Positions 41,505-51,499 are shown, counted from the stretch's first letter. The stretch: DNA of 64,000 nucleotides from Sanguibacter antarcticus (GCF_002564005.1 NZ_PDJG01000001.1:1178001-1242000), one strand, 5' to 3'. A program made the numbers and translations. The notes: a model not told the origin generated them from the sequence alone.

Positions 41505-42683
41505 CTAGAAGGGCAGGAAGACGTCGACCGCTACGGCGACGAACAGCAACGTCAGGTAGGTGATCGAGGCGTGGAAGACCTTCATCGCACCGAGCTTGCC
41601 GAGCGTCGGGTCCATCGCACGCCGGTACATGCCGATGCACGAGTAGAGGAACCATGCACCGAGCCCCGTCGCCACGACCGCGTACACCCAGGACATGTTC
41701 TCGAGGGGCACGAGGGCGAGCGAGCACGCGATCATCGCGAGCGTGTAGAGCACCATCTCGCGGGCGACCTTGGCGTCGTCGGCGACGACGGGCAGCATCG
41801 GTACCCCGGCGTTGGCGTAGTCCCGCCGGAACTTCATCGACAGCGGCCAGTAGTGCGGCGGCGTCCAGAAGAAGATGACGAGGAAGAGCGCGACAGCGCC
41901 CCAGCTGAGCGATCCCGTGACGGCGGACCAGCCGATGAAGACCGGCATGCAGCCGGCGATCCCGCCCCACACGATGTTCTGCGGCGTGCGGCGCTTGAGG
42001 ATCATCGTGTAGCCCACGACGTAGATGAGGATCGCGCCCGCGGTCAGCAGCGCCGACGAGATGTTGACGACGAGAGCGAACCACAGGAGCGAGATCGCCC
42101 CGAGGGCCACGCCGAAGATCAGAGCGGACTCCGGCGACACCTCGCCGGTCACCAGCGGACGACGCTTGGTGCGGTCCATGATCTCGTCGATGTCACGGTC
42201 GATATAGCAGTTGAGGACGTTCGCGGACGCCGCGGCAGCCGTACCGCCGACGAGCGTCGCGATCACGAGCCACAACGACGGCAGACCGTCGGCAGCGAGG
42301 ATCATCGTCGGCAGGGTCGTCACGAGGAGGAGCTCGATGATGCGTGGCTTCGTCAGCGCCACGTAGGCGCCGAGCCGTCCGCCGAAGCTCTGGTCACGCT
42401 CGCCTGCCCCCGTCGACGACGTGGCCGGTGACGGTCGCTCGGGCGTCGCGTCGTCGTCGACGCTCAGACCGTCGTCGATGTCACGGCTACGACCGTGGTC
42501 GGCGTCGCCGCTCGGGGAGGATGCTGGGCCGCCGTCGCCGTGGGGACGGCTCGACGGCTGGGCCGATGCTGGGCTCGAAGTGTGCACGCGAGGCTGGGAT
42601 CCGTTCTGCGTCCGAGGGGAGCAGGTGCGCGAGCTGCTGTGCGCTGCCTGAGACGACGTTCGTTCATGGTACTGGTGTCTCAC
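41505..42683 (-). CDS. ctaB: Heme O synthase (protoheme IX farnesyltransferase) with long N-terminal extension
   Basis: This membrane prenyltransferase adds a farnesyl group to heme b for cytochrome oxidase. The core starts [26 protein letters not shown]. It contains [23 protein letters not shown], the Asp-rich prenyl-diphosphate site, and [26 protein letters not shown]. About nine membrane segments are expected. The GTG used has GGAGG eight bases upstream and gives 392 residues with about 95 disordered Ser/Pro/Asp-rich residues first. A second GTG at 42587 would shorten this to about 63. It is divergent from tkt. Confidence 0.88.
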   Translation of the reverse strand: MRHQYHERTSSQAAHSSSRTCSPRTQNGSQPRVHTSSPASAQPSSRPHGDGGPASSPSGDADHGRSRDIDDGLSVDDDATPERPSPATSSTGAGERDQSFGGRLGAYVALTKPRIIELLLVTTLPTMILAADGLPSLWLVIATLVGGTAAAASANVLNCYIDRDIDEIMDRTKRRPLVTGEVSPESALIFGVALGAISLLWFALVVNISSALLTAGAILIYVVGYTMILKRRTPQNIVWGGIAGCMPVFIGWSAVTGSLSWGAVALFLVIFFWTPPHYWPLSMKFRRDYANAGVPMLPVVADDAKVAREMVLYTLAMIACSLALVPLENMSWVYAVVATGLGAWFLYSCIGMYRRAMDPTLGKLGAMKVFHASITYLTLLFVAVAVDVFLPF

Positions 42684-42739
42684 CCTGGAACACCTCCGGC
42701 AGGGCCGGATCGTGGTGTGACGTTAGGAGGTGACCGCCG

Positions 42740-42753
42740 TGTGAGCGCTCACA
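42740..42753. promoter_or_regulatory. LacI-type operator between ctaB and tkt
   Basis: TGTGAGCGCTCACA is a perfect 14-bp palindrome. It is identical to the core of the ideal symmetric lac operator and typical of LacI-family repressor sites. It lies 56 bp before the ctaB start and 190 bp before the tkt start. The 260-bp divergent region (42684-42943) must carry both promoters, and no gene is seen in it. No LacI-family gene is in the window. Confidence 0.65.
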
Positions 42754-42943
42754 AGGTGCTCAGCGGGTGACGCGTTAAGGTTGGTGATGGTCCAGACGTG
42801 CACGATGGCGCAGGGCCACCAGTGCTCTACAGCACGTGCTCCATCAGGCGCCAGGCTGGCCCGCACAGGTCTACCGCACTGCCTGCCACACCCTGCACGA
42901 CGACTGATTCCGGTGAGCGAGAGCCCCGGAGAAATGAGGTTCG

Positions 42944-45121
42944 GTGAACGCGTTCGCCCCCGCAGAGCAGCCCTTCGAGTGGACTGACCTGGACGACCGA
43001 GCAGTCAAGATGATCAAGGCCCTCGCGGCCGACGCCGTCGAGAAGGTCGGCAACGGCCACCCCGGCACCGCGATCTCCCTCGCCCCCGCGGCATACCTGC
43101 TGTTCCAGAAGGTGCTGCGCCACGACCCGAGCGACGCCCACTGGGTCGGTCGCGACCGTTTCGTCCTCTCCGCAGGGCACGCCTCGCTGACGCTCTACCT
43201 CCAGCTCTTCCTCTCGGGCTACGACCTCGACCTCGACGACCTCAAGTCGCTGCGCACCTGGGGCTCGAAGACCCCGGGACACCCCGAGTACAAGCACACA
43301 GACGGTGTCGAGATCACGACCGGCCCCCTCGGCCAGGGCCTCGCGTCCGCCGTCGGCATGGCCATGGCCGCCCGCCGCGAGCGTGGGCTGCTCGACCCGA
43401 GCACAGCGCCCGGCGAGAGCCCGTTCGACCACTCTGTCTACGTCATCGCCGGCGACGGTGACCTCCAGGAGGGCGTGACGTCCGAGGCGTCGTCGCTCGC
43501 TGGGCACCAGAAGCTCGGCAACCTCGTGGTCGTCTACGACCAGAACCACATCTCCATCGAGGACGACACGAACATCTCGTTCAGCGAGGACGTCCTCGCG
43601 CGCTACGAGGCGTACGGCTGGCACGTCCAGCGCGTCGATTGGACGGGTGGCGGGACCGGCTACGTCGAGGACGTCGCCGAGCTCGCTGCAGCACTGGCCG
43701 CAGCGAAGAGCGAGACCGGCAAGCCGTCGATCATCGCGCTGCGCACCGTCATCGGCTGGCCCTCCCCGAGCAAGCAGAACACCGGCAAGATCCACGGGTC
43801 TGCGCTGGGTGGCGACGAGATCAAGGGCCTCAAGATCGCTCTCGGCCTCGACCCCGACGAGACCTTCGCTGCTCCGGCCGAGGTCCTCGCGCACGCTCGT
43901 GAGGTCGGTGCCCGCGGGGCTGCGCTCCGCGAGAGCTGGACCGTCGGCTTCGACGCGTGGAAGGCCTCCAACCCGCAGGGCGAGGCGCTCCTCGAGCGCC
44001 TCTCCACCCGCACGCTGCCCGACGGCTGGTCTGAAGCCCTCCCCGTGTTCGAGGGCGGCAAGGACATGTCGACCCGCGCCGCGTCCGGCAAGGTGCTCAG
44101 CGCGCTTGCACCGGTGCTCCCTGAGCTCTGGGGCGGGTCCGCCGACCTCGCCGAGTCGAACAACACGACGATGGCCGGCGAGCCGTCGTTCATCCCGGCC
44201 GAGCACTCGACCGACGCGTGGACAGGCGACAAGTACGGCCGCACGCTGCACTTCGGCATCCGCGAGCACGCCATGGGCGCGATCCTCAACGGGATCGTCC
44301 TGCACGGCGGCACCCGCGCGTACGGCGGCACGTTCCTCGTGTTCTCCGACTACATGCGTCCCGCTGTGCGCCTCGCGGCGCTCATGGGAGCACCGTCGAC
44401 GTTCGTGTGGACGCACGACTCGATCGGTCTCGGCGAAGACGGCCCGACGCACCAGCCCATCGAGCACCTGGCCGCGCTGCGGGCCATCCCGGGGCTCGAC
44501 GTCATCCGCCCGGCGGACGCCAACGAGGTCTCTTGGGCCTGGAAGACGCTCCTCGAGCACGACGACCGCCCCGCCGGGATCGTCCTCACGCGCCAGAACG
44601 TCCCGACGTACACGCGGAGCGAGGGTGCCGCCAGCGGCGACGCCTTCGCCTCGGCCGCCGGCGTCGCCCGCGGCGCGTACGTCCTCCTGGACGCACCGTC
44701 CGGCACACCGGACGTCATCCTCCTGGCGACCGGGTCTGAGGTCCAGCTCGCCGTCGCGGCGCGCGAGACGCTCGCTGGGGAAGGCATCGCGGCACGCGTC
44801 GTGTCCGTCCCGTGCCGCGAGTGGTTCGACGCGCAGGACGCCGAGTACCGCGAGTCGGTGCTGCCCGCGTCCGTCAAGGCCCGGGTATCGGTCGAGGCCG
44901 GCATCGCGCAGGGCTGGCGCGAGCTCGTCGGAGACGCCGGCCGCTCGATCAGCATCGAGCACTACGGTGCGTCCGCCGACTTCAAGACGCTGTTCCAGGA
45001 GTTCGGGATCACGTCCGAGACCGTCGCTGCAGCAGCACGAGAGTCGATCGCCGCTGTGGGTTCAGACACACCTGGAGCAGCACCTGTCCCGTCGGAGGGC
45101 GGAACAGCCGACCAGCACTGA
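42944..45121 (+). CDS. tkt: Transketolase
   Basis: This 725-residue thiamine-diphosphate enzyme moves two-carbon units between sugar phosphates in the pentose-phosphate pathway. Residues to about 330 bind the cofactor ([32 protein letters not shown]). The middle domain carries [15 protein letters not shown] and [25 protein letters not shown]. The C-terminal domain follows from about 560, with [14 protein letters not shown]. The GTG start is behind GAGG. It leads the tkt-tal-zwf-opcA-pgl cluster. Confidence 0.97.
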   Translation: MNAFAPAEQPFEWTDLDDRAVKMIKALAADAVEKVGNGHPGTAISLAPAAYLLFQKVLRHDPSDAHWVGRDRFVLSAGHASLTLYLQLFLSGYDLDLDDLKSLRTWGSKTPGHPEYKHTDGVEITTGPLGQGLASAVGMAMAARRERGLLDPSTAPGESPFDHSVYVIAGDGDLQEGVTSEASSLAGHQKLGNLVVVYDQNHISIEDDTNISFSEDVLARYEAYGWHVQRVDWTGGGTGYVEDVAELAAALAAAKSETGKPSIIALRTVIGWPSPSKQNTGKIHGSALGGDEIKGLKIALGLDPDETFAAPAEVLAHAREVGARGAALRESWTVGFDAWKASNPQGEALLERLSTRTLPDGWSEALPVFEGGKDMSTRAASGKVLSALAPVLPELWGGSADLAESNNTTMAGEPSFIPAEHSTDAWTGDKYGRTLHFGIREHAMGAILNGIVLHGGTRAYGGTFLVFSDYMRPAVRLAALMGAPSTFVWTHDSIGLGEDGPTHQPIEHLAALRAIPGLDVIRPADANEVSWAWKTLLEHDDRPAGIVLTRQNVPTYTRSEGAASGDAFASAAGVARGAYVLLDAPSGTPDVILLATGSEVQLAVAARETLAGEGIAARVVSVPCREWFDAQDAEYRESVLPASVKARVSVEAGIAQGWRELVGDAGRSISIEHYGASADFKTLFQEFGITSETVAAAARESIAAVGSDTPGAAPVPSEGGTADQH

Positions 45122-45145
45122 GGTCGCTCAGCACCACCAGCTTGC

Positions 45146-45174
45146 GACCGGTCTGTCTCTGGACTAGACCGGTC
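45146..45174. promoter_or_regulatory. Inverted repeat between tkt and tal
   Basis: GACCGGTCT and AGACCGGTC are perfect 9-bp arms around 11 bases. The dyad lies 24 bp after the tkt stop and 33 bp before the tal start. It may be an attenuating or RNA-processing hairpin, or an operator for a tal promoter. Confidence 0.45.
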
Positions 45175-45207
45175 TCCGTCCCACCACGCTCTCGAGGAGA
45201 GGTCATC

Positions 45208-46371
45208 GTGACATCTGAAGCCAACACCCCCCATCGGTCCGACGCAGCTGCGCAGCTGTCCGCAGCGGGGGTGGCCATCTGGCTCGATGATCTCTCCCGG
45301 GAGCGGATCACGTCCGGCAACCTCGCAGACCTCGTCGCAACGCGCGGCGTCGTCGGAGTGACCACCAACCCGACGATCTTCGCCGGTGCTCTCGCCAAGG
45401 GCTCGAGCTACGACGCCCAGCTCGGCGAGGGCGACGGACCGACGTCCGAGGCGGAGCTCGACGAGCTCGTCTGGGCGATCACCACCCAGGACGTCCGCGA
45501 CGCCTGCGACGTCCTGCGTCCCGTCTACGACGCCACGGACGGTGTCGACGGACGCGTGTCCATCGAGGTCGACCCCCGGCTCGCGCGGGACACCCACGCG
45601 ACCATCGCCCTCGCGAAGAAGCTGTGGACGCTCGTCGACCGACCGAACCTCTACATCAAGATCCCGGCGACCGTCGAAGGGCTCCCGGCGATCACCGCGA
45701 CCATCGCCGAAGGCATCAGCGTCAACGTCACGCTGATCTTCTCGCTCGAGCGCTACCGCGCCGTCATCGACGCATACCTCGTAGGGATCGAGGCGGCCCA
45801 CGCGGCCGGCCACGACGTCCACCCCATCGGGTCCGTCGCCTCCTTCTTCATCAGTCGGGTCGATGCGGCTGTCGACCCCGCCCTCGACGCGCTCGGGACC
45901 CCCGAGGCGACCGAGCTGCGGGGCAAGGTCGCGGTCGCGAACGCCCGTCTCGCCTATGCCATCCACCGTGACGTGCTCGCCAGCGATCGCTGGAAGAAGC
46001 TCGCCGGGCTCGGCGCACAGCCTCAGCGCCCGCTCTGGGCCTCGACCGGCGTGAAGGACCCGTCCTACCCCGACACCCTGTACGTCACGGAGCTCGTGGC
46101 CGCCGGCGTGGTCAACACGATGCCCGAGCCCACGCTCACGGCCGTCGCCGACCACGGCGTCATCACCGGGGACACCATCACCCCCGCCCTCGAGGACGCG
46201 CGTACGGTCATCGACCGCCTCGCCGCTGTCGGCATCTCCCTCGACGAGATCACCGCGCAGCTCGAGACCGAAGGGCTCGAGAAGTTCGTCACGAGCTGGG
46301 AAGAGCTCCTCACGACCGTCACGACAGGGCTCGACCGGGTGCACGAAACAGGCAAGAACGACAAATCCTGA
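45208..46371 (+). CDS. tal: Transaldolase
   Basis: This 387-residue enzyme transfers a dihydroxyacetone unit between sugar phosphates. The Schiff-base Lys is in [16 protein letters not shown]. Further conserved blocks are [30 protein letters not shown] and [15 protein letters not shown]. It is of the longer actinobacterial form. The GTG start has GAGGAGA at good spacing. A large stem-loop follows directly after the stop. Confidence 0.96.
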   Translation: MTSEANTPHRSDAAAQLSAAGVAIWLDDLSRERITSGNLADLVATRGVVGVTTNPTIFAGALAKGSSYDAQLGEGDGPTSEAELDELVWAITTQDVRDACDVLRPVYDATDGVDGRVSIEVDPRLARDTHATIALAKKLWTLVDRPNLYIKIPATVEGLPAITATIAEGISVNVTLIFSLERYRAVIDAYLVGIEAAHAAGHDVHPIGSVASFFISRVDAAVDPALDALGTPEATELRGKVAVANARLAYAIHRDVLASDRWKKLAGLGAQPQRPLWASTGVKDPSYPDTLYVTELVAAGVVNTMPEPTLTAVADHGVITGDTITPALEDARTVIDRLAAVGISLDEITAQLETEGLEKFVTSWEELLTTVTTGLDRVHETGKNDKS

Positions 46372-46376
46372 GATAG

Positions 46377-46444
46377 GGTGCCGCTGCAACCAGGCTCTGA
46401 GGTAGAACGTCTAGCAAACGACTACCGCCTGGTGCAGCGGCACC
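46377..46444 (+). ncRNA. Candidate structured RNA element between tal and zwf
   Basis: The sequence folds into one long hairpin starting five bases after the tal stop. GGTGCCGCTGCA pairs with TGCAGCGGCACC (12 bp). After one bulged A, CCAGGC pairs with GCCTGG (6 bp). After a five-base left bulge, GGTAG pairs with CTACC (5 bp), and CGT pairs with ACG (3 bp) under a seven-base loop CTAGCAA. That is 26 pairs in 68 bases. It is much more elaborate than a simple terminator and has no T-run. It may be a 3' mRNA stabiliser, a processing site, a partial terminator that tunes zwf, or a small RNA. I know of no named family for it. Confidence 0.55.
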
Positions 46445-46508
46445 TTGCTCCGTCCGACCACGACCGCTGTCCGTACCGCGCTCCCGAGCACCGCTGGCGC
46501 AACCGAGA

Positions 46509-48062
46509 ATGGTGAACCACGTGAGACCCGCAAAGATCAGCGCCGAGTCGAACCCGCTCCGCGACCCGCGTGACCTCCGCCTCCCCCGCATCGCAGGCCC
46601 CTGCGGGCTCGTGATCTTCGGAGTCACCGGAGACCTCGCGCGCAAGAAGCTCATGCCGGCCGTCTACGACCTCGCGAACCGCGGCCTCCTGCCTCCCGGC
46701 TTCGCTCTCACCGGTTTCGCTCGCCGCGACTGGGAAGACCAAGACTTCGCCGAGGTCGTCCACGATGCGGTGAAGCAGTACGCCCGCACGCCCTTCCGCG
46801 AGTCCGTGTGGAAGCAGCTCGCCGAAGGCATCCGGTTCGTCCAGGGCAGCTTCGACGACGACGAGGCGTTCGAGCGCCTCAGCGAGACGGTCGCCGAGCT
46901 CGACGAGATCCGAGGCACCAAGGGCAACCACGCCTTCTACCTCTCTGTGCCGCCCAGCGCGTTCCCGGTCGTCTGCCGCCAGCTCGCCCGGTCAGGCCTG
47001 TCCGAGTCGACCGAGGACGCCTGGCGCCGGGTCGTCATCGAGAAGCCGTTCGGCCACGACCTCGAGAGCGCACGCGAGCTCAACGACGTCGTGTCCGAGG
47101 TCTTCGCTCCCGAGGACGTCTTCCGCATCGACCACTACCTCGGCAAGGAGACGGTCCAGAACCTCCTCGCCCTGCGCTTCGCCAACCAGATGTACGAGCC
47201 GATCTGGAACGCGAACTACGTCGACCACGTTCAGATCACCATGGCCGAGGATATCGGCATCGGCGGGCGCGCCGGCTACTACGACGGCATCGGTGCAGCA
47301 CGCGACGTCATCCAGAACCACCTCCTCCAGCTCTTGGCGCTCACCGCGATGGAAGAGCCGGTCTCCTTCAGCGCCGACGACCTCATCGCCGAGAAGATCA
47401 AGGTGCTCTCCGCGATGCGGCTGCCCAAGGACCTCGGCAAGCACACAGCCCGTGGGCAGTACGAATCAGGATGGCAGGGCGGCGAAGAGGTCGTCGGCTA
47501 CCTCGAGGAAGCCGGCACCGACCCAGAGTCCGCTACCGAGACGTTCGCCGCGATCCGCGTCGACATCGATACCCGCCGATGGGCTGGGGTGCCGTTCTAC
47601 CTCCGCGCCGGCAAACGGCTCGGCCGCCGGGTCACCGAGATCGCGATCGTCTTCAAGAAGGCACCGCACCTTCCCTTCGAGTCGACAGCCACCTCTGAGC
47701 TCGGCAAGAACGCCATCGTCATCCGCGTCCAGCCCGACGAGGGGGTCACGCTCCGCCTCGGTGCCAAGGTCCCTGGCACCGCCATGGAGGTCCGCGACGT
47801 CACCATGGACTTCGGCTACGGTCACGCCTTCACCGAGTCATCTCCCGAGGCCTACGAACGACTCATCCTCGACGTGCTCCTCGGCGACCCGCCGCTGTTC
47901 CCGCGTCACGAAGAGGTCGAGCTCTCGTGGAAGATCCTCGATCCCATCACCCAGTTCTGGGCGAGCAAGGGCAAGCCTGAGCCCTACCGCTCCGGCACGT
48001 GGGGCCCCGAGTCTGCGACCGCCATGCTCACGCGCGACGGTCGCGCCTGGCGCCGTCCGTGA
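46509..48062 (+). CDS. zwf: Glucose-6-phosphate dehydrogenase
   Basis: This 517-residue enzyme oxidises glucose 6-phosphate and makes NADPH, the entry to the oxidative pentose-phosphate pathway. VIFGVTGDLARKKLMPA is the coenzyme-binding fold, FRIDHYLGKETVQN carries the catalytic His and substrate Lys, and IEKPFGHDLESA is conserved. Starts at ATG 46509 or GTG 46521 are possible. The next gene, opcA, encodes its partner. Its distance from tal, 137 bp with a large hairpin, suggests separate control of expression. Confidence 0.96.
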   Translation: MVNHVRPAKISAESNPLRDPRDLRLPRIAGPCGLVIFGVTGDLARKKLMPAVYDLANRGLLPPGFALTGFARRDWEDQDFAEVVHDAVKQYARTPFRESVWKQLAEGIRFVQGSFDDDEAFERLSETVAELDEIRGTKGNHAFYLSVPPSAFPVVCRQLARSGLSESTEDAWRRVVIEKPFGHDLESARELNDVVSEVFAPEDVFRIDHYLGKETVQNLLALRFANQMYEPIWNANYVDHVQITMAEDIGIGGRAGYYDGIGAARDVIQNHLLQLLALTAMEEPVSFSADDLIAEKIKVLSAMRLPKDLGKHTARGQYESGWQGGEEVVGYLEEAGTDPESATETFAAIRVDIDTRRWAGVPFYLRAGKRLGRRVTEIAIVFKKAPHLPFESTATSELGKNAIVIRVQPDEGVTLRLGAKVPGTAMEVRDVTMDFGYGHAFTESSPEAYERLILDVLLGDPPLFPRHEEVELSWKILDPITQFWASKGKPEPYRSGTWGPESATAMLTRDGRAWRRP

Positions 48063-48111
48063 GCGCCCAGGCTCGACCGGCACCCGACTCACCCCTGACG
48101 GAGGACCGCAC

Positions 48112-49035
48112 GTGATCATCGACATGCCAGGCACGACCGCCGGAGCCGTCGCCAAACGACTCATCAAGATCCGCGAAGAAGGCGGAGCGATCGCGCTCGG
48201 GCGCGTGCTCACCCTCATCATCGTGGCCGACGAGGGCGACATCACCGAGGCTGTCGACGCCGCGAACGACGCGAGCCGTGAGCACCCGTGCCGCATCCTC
48301 GTCGTCGCGGCCGCGCACGACCGCACGACCGACGTCCTCGATGCCGAGATCCGTGTCGGCGGTGACGCTGGCGCGAGCGAGGTCATCATCCTGCGCCCCT
48401 CGGGCGGCCTCATCGGCCACCCTGACACCCTCGTCATGCCGCTCCTGCTCCCTGACGCGCCGATCGTCGCGTGGTGGCCGCAGAACATGCCTGCGAGCCC
48501 GTCGACAGACCTCATCGGGGCCATGGCCAAGATCCGGATCACCGACTCGATGAACTGCACGCAGCCGATCGACAACCTCCAGGTGCTGCGAGCGAACCAC
48601 GAGCCCGGTGACATCGACCTCGCGTGGACGCGTGTGACCGTCTGGCGCGGGCTGCTCGCCGCCGCTCTGGACCAGCCCCCCTACGAGCCGGTGCTCTCCG
48701 CCGTCGTCGAAGGCGACGAGGCCCACCCGTCGGTCGACCTGCTCGCGGCGTGGCTCGCCCGAGGTCTCAAGTGCCCCGTCACGATCCGTCGCAAGAGCCA
48801 GGCGTATGCCATCACGCGCGTCGTCATGACCCGCAGGTCGGGTGACATCATCCTCGACCGCCCCGACGGCCACATCGCCACCCTCACCCAGCCCGGGCAA
48901 CCGGACCATCGGATCGCCCTGCCCGTGCGGCAGCTGCGTGAGTGCCTCTCAGAAGAGCTCCGCCGGCTCGACCCCGACGAGGTCTACGGCGACGTCCTGG
49001 TCAAGGGGCTCGTCCGCGTCGAGGCCGACGCGTGA
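48112..49035 (+). CDS. opcA: Glucose-6-phosphate dehydrogenase assembly protein OpcA
   Basis: The protein has 307 residues. OpcA proteins bind glucose-6-phosphate dehydrogenase and are needed for its full activity and oligomerisation in cyanobacteria and Actinobacteria. Conserved blocks visible are TLIIVADEGDITEAVDAAN, PCRILVVA, LLLPDAPIVAWWPQNMP and TRVTVWRGLLAAALD. The GTG start has GGAGGACC upstream. Its 3' end overlaps pgl as GTGA. Confidence 0.93.
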   Translation: MIIDMPGTTAGAVAKRLIKIREEGGAIALGRVLTLIIVADEGDITEAVDAANDASREHPCRILVVAAAHDRTTDVLDAEIRVGGDAGASEVIILRPSGGLIGHPDTLVMPLLLPDAPIVAWWPQNMPASPSTDLIGAMAKIRITDSMNCTQPIDNLQVLRANHEPGDIDLAWTRVTVWRGLLAAALDQPPYEPVLSAVVEGDEAHPSVDLLAAWLARGLKCPVTIRRKSQAYAITRVVMTRRSGDIILDRPDGHIATLTQPGQPDHRIALPVRQLRECLSEELRRLDPDEVYGDVLVKGLVRVEADA

Positions 49036-49781
49036 CGGCGCCGCGCCTCGTCGTCGTCCACCCGACGCCTGCGGTGCTCGCTGAAGCCGTCGCCGCACGG
49101 CTCCTCACGCGGATCATCGACATCCAGTCCGTGCGCTCACCCGTGCACGTCGTCGTCACCGGCGGCACCATCGGTATCCGGACGCTGGCTGCCGTCGCGA
49201 CCAGCCCAGTCCGCACCGCGGTCGACTGGACCCAGGTGCACGTCTGGTGGGGTGACGAGCGCTTCCTGCCTGCGGGTGACCCTGAGCGCAACGAGACACA
49301 GGCGCGCAGCGCGCTCCTCGACAGCCTCGAGTCGCTCCCGGCCGACAACATCCATGCGATGGCGCCGGACGACGGAACCCGGACCGCAGAGGACGCTGCA
49401 GACCTCTATGCCGCCGAGCTGGCGCGCTTCGCACCCGAGGGCGCCCTGGCTCCTGCGTTCGACGTCACGCTCGTGGGTATGGGTCCCGACGCGCACGTCG
49501 CTTCGCTCTTCCCCGGCAACTCCGCGCTCGAAGTGACCGGACGTACGACGACAGCGGTGCACGACTCCCCCAAGCCGCCCTCAGACCGGGTGTCGTTGAC
49601 CTTCGAGGCGCTGCAGGGATCGTCGGAGGTGTGGGTCGTCGCCGCCGGCGCCGACAAGGCCTCAGCCGTCGCTGCAGCACTCGGCGGGGCGCCTGTCACC
49701 GAAGCACCGATCAGCGGAGCCACCGGACGCCTGCTCACGGCATGGCTCGTCGACGTCGACGCGGCCTCGGCGGTCGCCTGA
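49032..49781 (+). CDS. pgl: 6-phosphogluconolactonase
   Basis: This 249-residue enzyme hydrolyses 6-phosphogluconolactone, the step after Zwf. HVVVTGGTIGIRTLAAV is the nucleotide-sugar-like loop, VHVWWGDERFLPAGDPERNETQA is the active region, and DVTLVGMGPDAHVASLFPG carries the catalytic His. It is coupled to opcA by GTGA overlap. It closes the pentose-phosphate cluster and is followed by a strong two-way terminator. Confidence 0.95.
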   Translation: MTAPRLVVVHPTPAVLAEAVAARLLTRIIDIQSVRSPVHVVVTGGTIGIRTLAAVATSPVRTAVDWTQVHVWWGDERFLPAGDPERNETQARSALLDSLESLPADNIHAMAPDDGTRTAEDAADLYAAELARFAPEGALAPAFDVTLVGMGPDAHVASLFPGNSALEVTGRTTTAVHDSPKPPSDRVSLTFEALQGSSEVWVVAAGADKASAVAAALGGAPVTEAPISGATGRLLTAWLVDVDAASAVA

Positions 49782-49785
49782 TCTA

Positions 49786-49827
49786 CGCCGCTCCCCGCGG
49801 GCGGCCGACGCCCCGCGGGGAGCGGCG
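49786..49827. terminator. Bidirectional terminator between pgl and rbpA
   Basis: CGCCGCTCCCCGCGGG and CCCGCGGGGAGCGGCG form a perfect 16-bp stem with a 10-base loop. It sits between the ends of two converging genes, so it can stop transcripts from both sides. Confidence 0.85.
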
Positions 49828-49848
49828 CGGATCGGTCCGATCTGGGCC

Positions 49849-50208
49849 TCAGCGCAGCGGACGTCCTCCGCGGCGGGCCCTGAGCGAGGCAAGCGCCTCG
49901 TCAAGCAACGCTTTGCCGTCAGCCTCGCTGCGACGTTCTTTCACGTACGCGAGGTGGGTCTTGTAGGGCGTGTTGCGCACCGCCGCTGGAGGGTTCTCCG
50001 GGTCTTGACCGGCTGGAAGACCACAGCTCGTGCACTCCCAGACCTCCGGCGCCTCGACGTGCGCCTCGATCGAGAAGCTCGGTCGGGTCACGTGCTCGTG
50101 GGCACAGTAGTACGCGACGAAGAAGCGCGGAGCGGTGTCACCTCGCTCGGACTCGCCCATAGGTCCGGCACCGACACGCGATCCACGGATCGCACTACCA
50201 CCAGCCAC
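49849..50208 (-). CDS. rbpA: RNA polymerase-binding protein RbpA
   Basis: This 119-residue actinobacterial transcription factor binds RNA polymerase and the main sigma factor and helps open promoters. The N-terminal tail has IRGSRVGAGPMGESERG. The core domain carries a zinc site of CAHEH and CTSCG type (YYCAHEHVTRPSFS, WECTSCGLPAG). The C-terminal sigma-binding helix is rich in Arg and Leu. Its presence is strong evidence for an actinobacterium. Confidence 0.96.
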   Translation of the reverse strand: MAGGSAIRGSRVGAGPMGESERGDTAPRFFVAYYCAHEHVTRPSFSIEAHVEAPEVWECTSCGLPAGQDPENPPAAVRNTPYKTHLAYVKERRSEADGKALLDEALASLRARRGGRPLR

Positions 50209-50246
50209 TGCAGCTCCTCCGAAAGGCGGACGAGGTCATCCCAGAG

Positions 50247-50504
50247 CTACGGGGCGACCTTCTGGATAAGGCCGAGGAGCACGATGGACGTGAACCATAC
50301 GAGCGCGAACCCGACCGTGATGCGGTTGAGGTTCCGCTCAGCGACGCCTGAGCTTCCGACGCTGCTCGAGACACCTCCACCGAACATGTCGGAGAGTCCC
50401 CCGCCCTTGCCCTTGTGCATGAGGATCAAGAGAATCATGAAGGCGCTCGTCAGGACAAGGATGACCTCGAGGGCCACACGTAGGATCTCCACAGTCGCGT
50501 TCAT
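50247..50504 (-). CDS. secG: Preprotein translocase subunit SecG
   Basis: This 85-residue membrane protein of the Sec export channel has two hydrophobic segments (ILRVALEVILVLTSAFMILLILM and ITVGFALVWFTSIVLLGLI) around the loop GKGGGLSDMFGGG. This loop is the family signature. The start is ATG 50504; an alternative GTG at 50531 would add nine residues. It lies after tpiA in the usual actinobacterial order. Confidence 0.93.
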   Translation of the reverse strand: MNATVEILRVALEVILVLTSAFMILLILMHKGKGGGLSDMFGGGVSSSVGSSGVAERNLNRITVGFALVWFTSIVLLGLIQKVAP

Positions 50505-50610
50505 TCCTCTGACTCGAGAGGGAACCGACACGTTCAGCGGATCCCAGGATGTGTGGCACCGGCGGCACCGAGGTCAAGAATAGGCCAGTTTACGGCTCCC
50601 GATCCACCGA

Positions 50611-50640
50611 GCCCGCCAGTCGCTCTCGCGACCGGCGGGC
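50611..50640. terminator. Stem-loop between tpiA and secG
   Basis: GCCCGCC-A-GTCGC and GCGAC-C-GGCGGGC pair over 12 bp with one mismatch around the loop TCTC. It starts 30 bases after the tpiA stop on the minus strand and probably ends the glycolytic transcript. Confidence 0.7.
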
Positions 50641-50669
50641 CAGGCTCGTCGACCTGGGACCGTCGAGGC

Positions 50670-51464
50670 TCAGGCTCCGGCGTGCGCCTGGTACCGAGCG
50701 ATCTTCGCGAACTCCTCGGCGTCGAGGCTCGCTCCGCCGACGAGAGCACCGTCGACGTCCGTCTCCTTCATGAGCTCCGCGATCGACGTGGACTTCACCG
50801 AACCGCCGTACAGCACACGGACGGCGTCAGCGACCTCGGTCGAGTAGAGCTCGGCGAGACGCACGCGGATCGCTCCAGCGACCTCCTGAGCGTCCTGCGG
50901 CGTGGCGACCTCACCCGTACCGATGGCCCAGACGGGCTCGTACGCGATGACGACCTTCGCGGCGTCGTCTGCGGAGAGGCCCTCGAGCGCTCCGTCGACC
51001 TGCGCGAGGGTGTGGGACACCTGGTCGCCGGCCTTGCGGACCTCGAGCGCCTCGCCGACGCAGATGATCGGGACGAGCCCGTGCGCGAGAGCAGCCTTCG
51101 ACTTCGCGTTGACGAGCGCGTCGTCTTCCGCGTGGTACTGACGACGCTCGGAGTGACCGATCGCGACGTACTTCACGCCCAGCTTCGCGAGGAACACCGG
51201 AGAGATCTCGCCGGTGTACGCGCCGGACACGTGCTGCGAGACGTCCTGTGCGCCGTAGCTGAGCTCGAGCTTGTCAGCGTCGACGAGCGTCTGGACGCTG
51301 CGCAGGTCGGTGAACGGAGCGAGCACGGTGACCTCGACGGCCGAGAAGTCGTGCTTGCCGTCCTTGAGCGCCCAGGCGAGCTTCTGCACCAGGTGGATGG
51401 CCTCCTGGTGGTCCTGGTTCATCTTCCAGTTCCCTGCGATGAGGGGTGTGCGGGTCTGTGCCAC
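50670..51464 (-). CDS. tpiA: Triosephosphate isomerase
   Basis: This 264-residue enzyme interconverts dihydroxyacetone phosphate and glyceraldehyde 3-phosphate. The substrate Lys is in IAGNWKMN, the catalytic His in [11 protein letters not shown], and the catalytic Glu in [24 protein letters not shown] closes the phosphate site. The GTG at VAQTRTP is the family start. It is the last gene of gap-pgk-tpiA, 35 bp after pgk. Confidence 0.97.
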   Translation of the reverse strand: MAQTRTPLIAGNWKMNQDHQEAIHLVQKLAWALKDGKHDFSAVEVTVLAPFTDLRSVQTLVDADKLELSYGAQDVSQHVSGAYTGEISPVFLAKLGVKYVAIGHSERRQYHAEDDALVNAKSKAALAHGLVPIICVGEALEVRKAGDQVSHTLAQVDGALEGLSADDAAKVVIAYEPVWAIGTGEVATPQDAQEVAGAIRVRLAELYSTEVADAVRVLYGGSVKSTSIAELMKETDVDGALVGGASLDAEEFAKIARYQAHAGA

Positions 51465-51499
51465 GGTAGCTCTACCTTCTTCAGAGAGGACGGGGTCGG

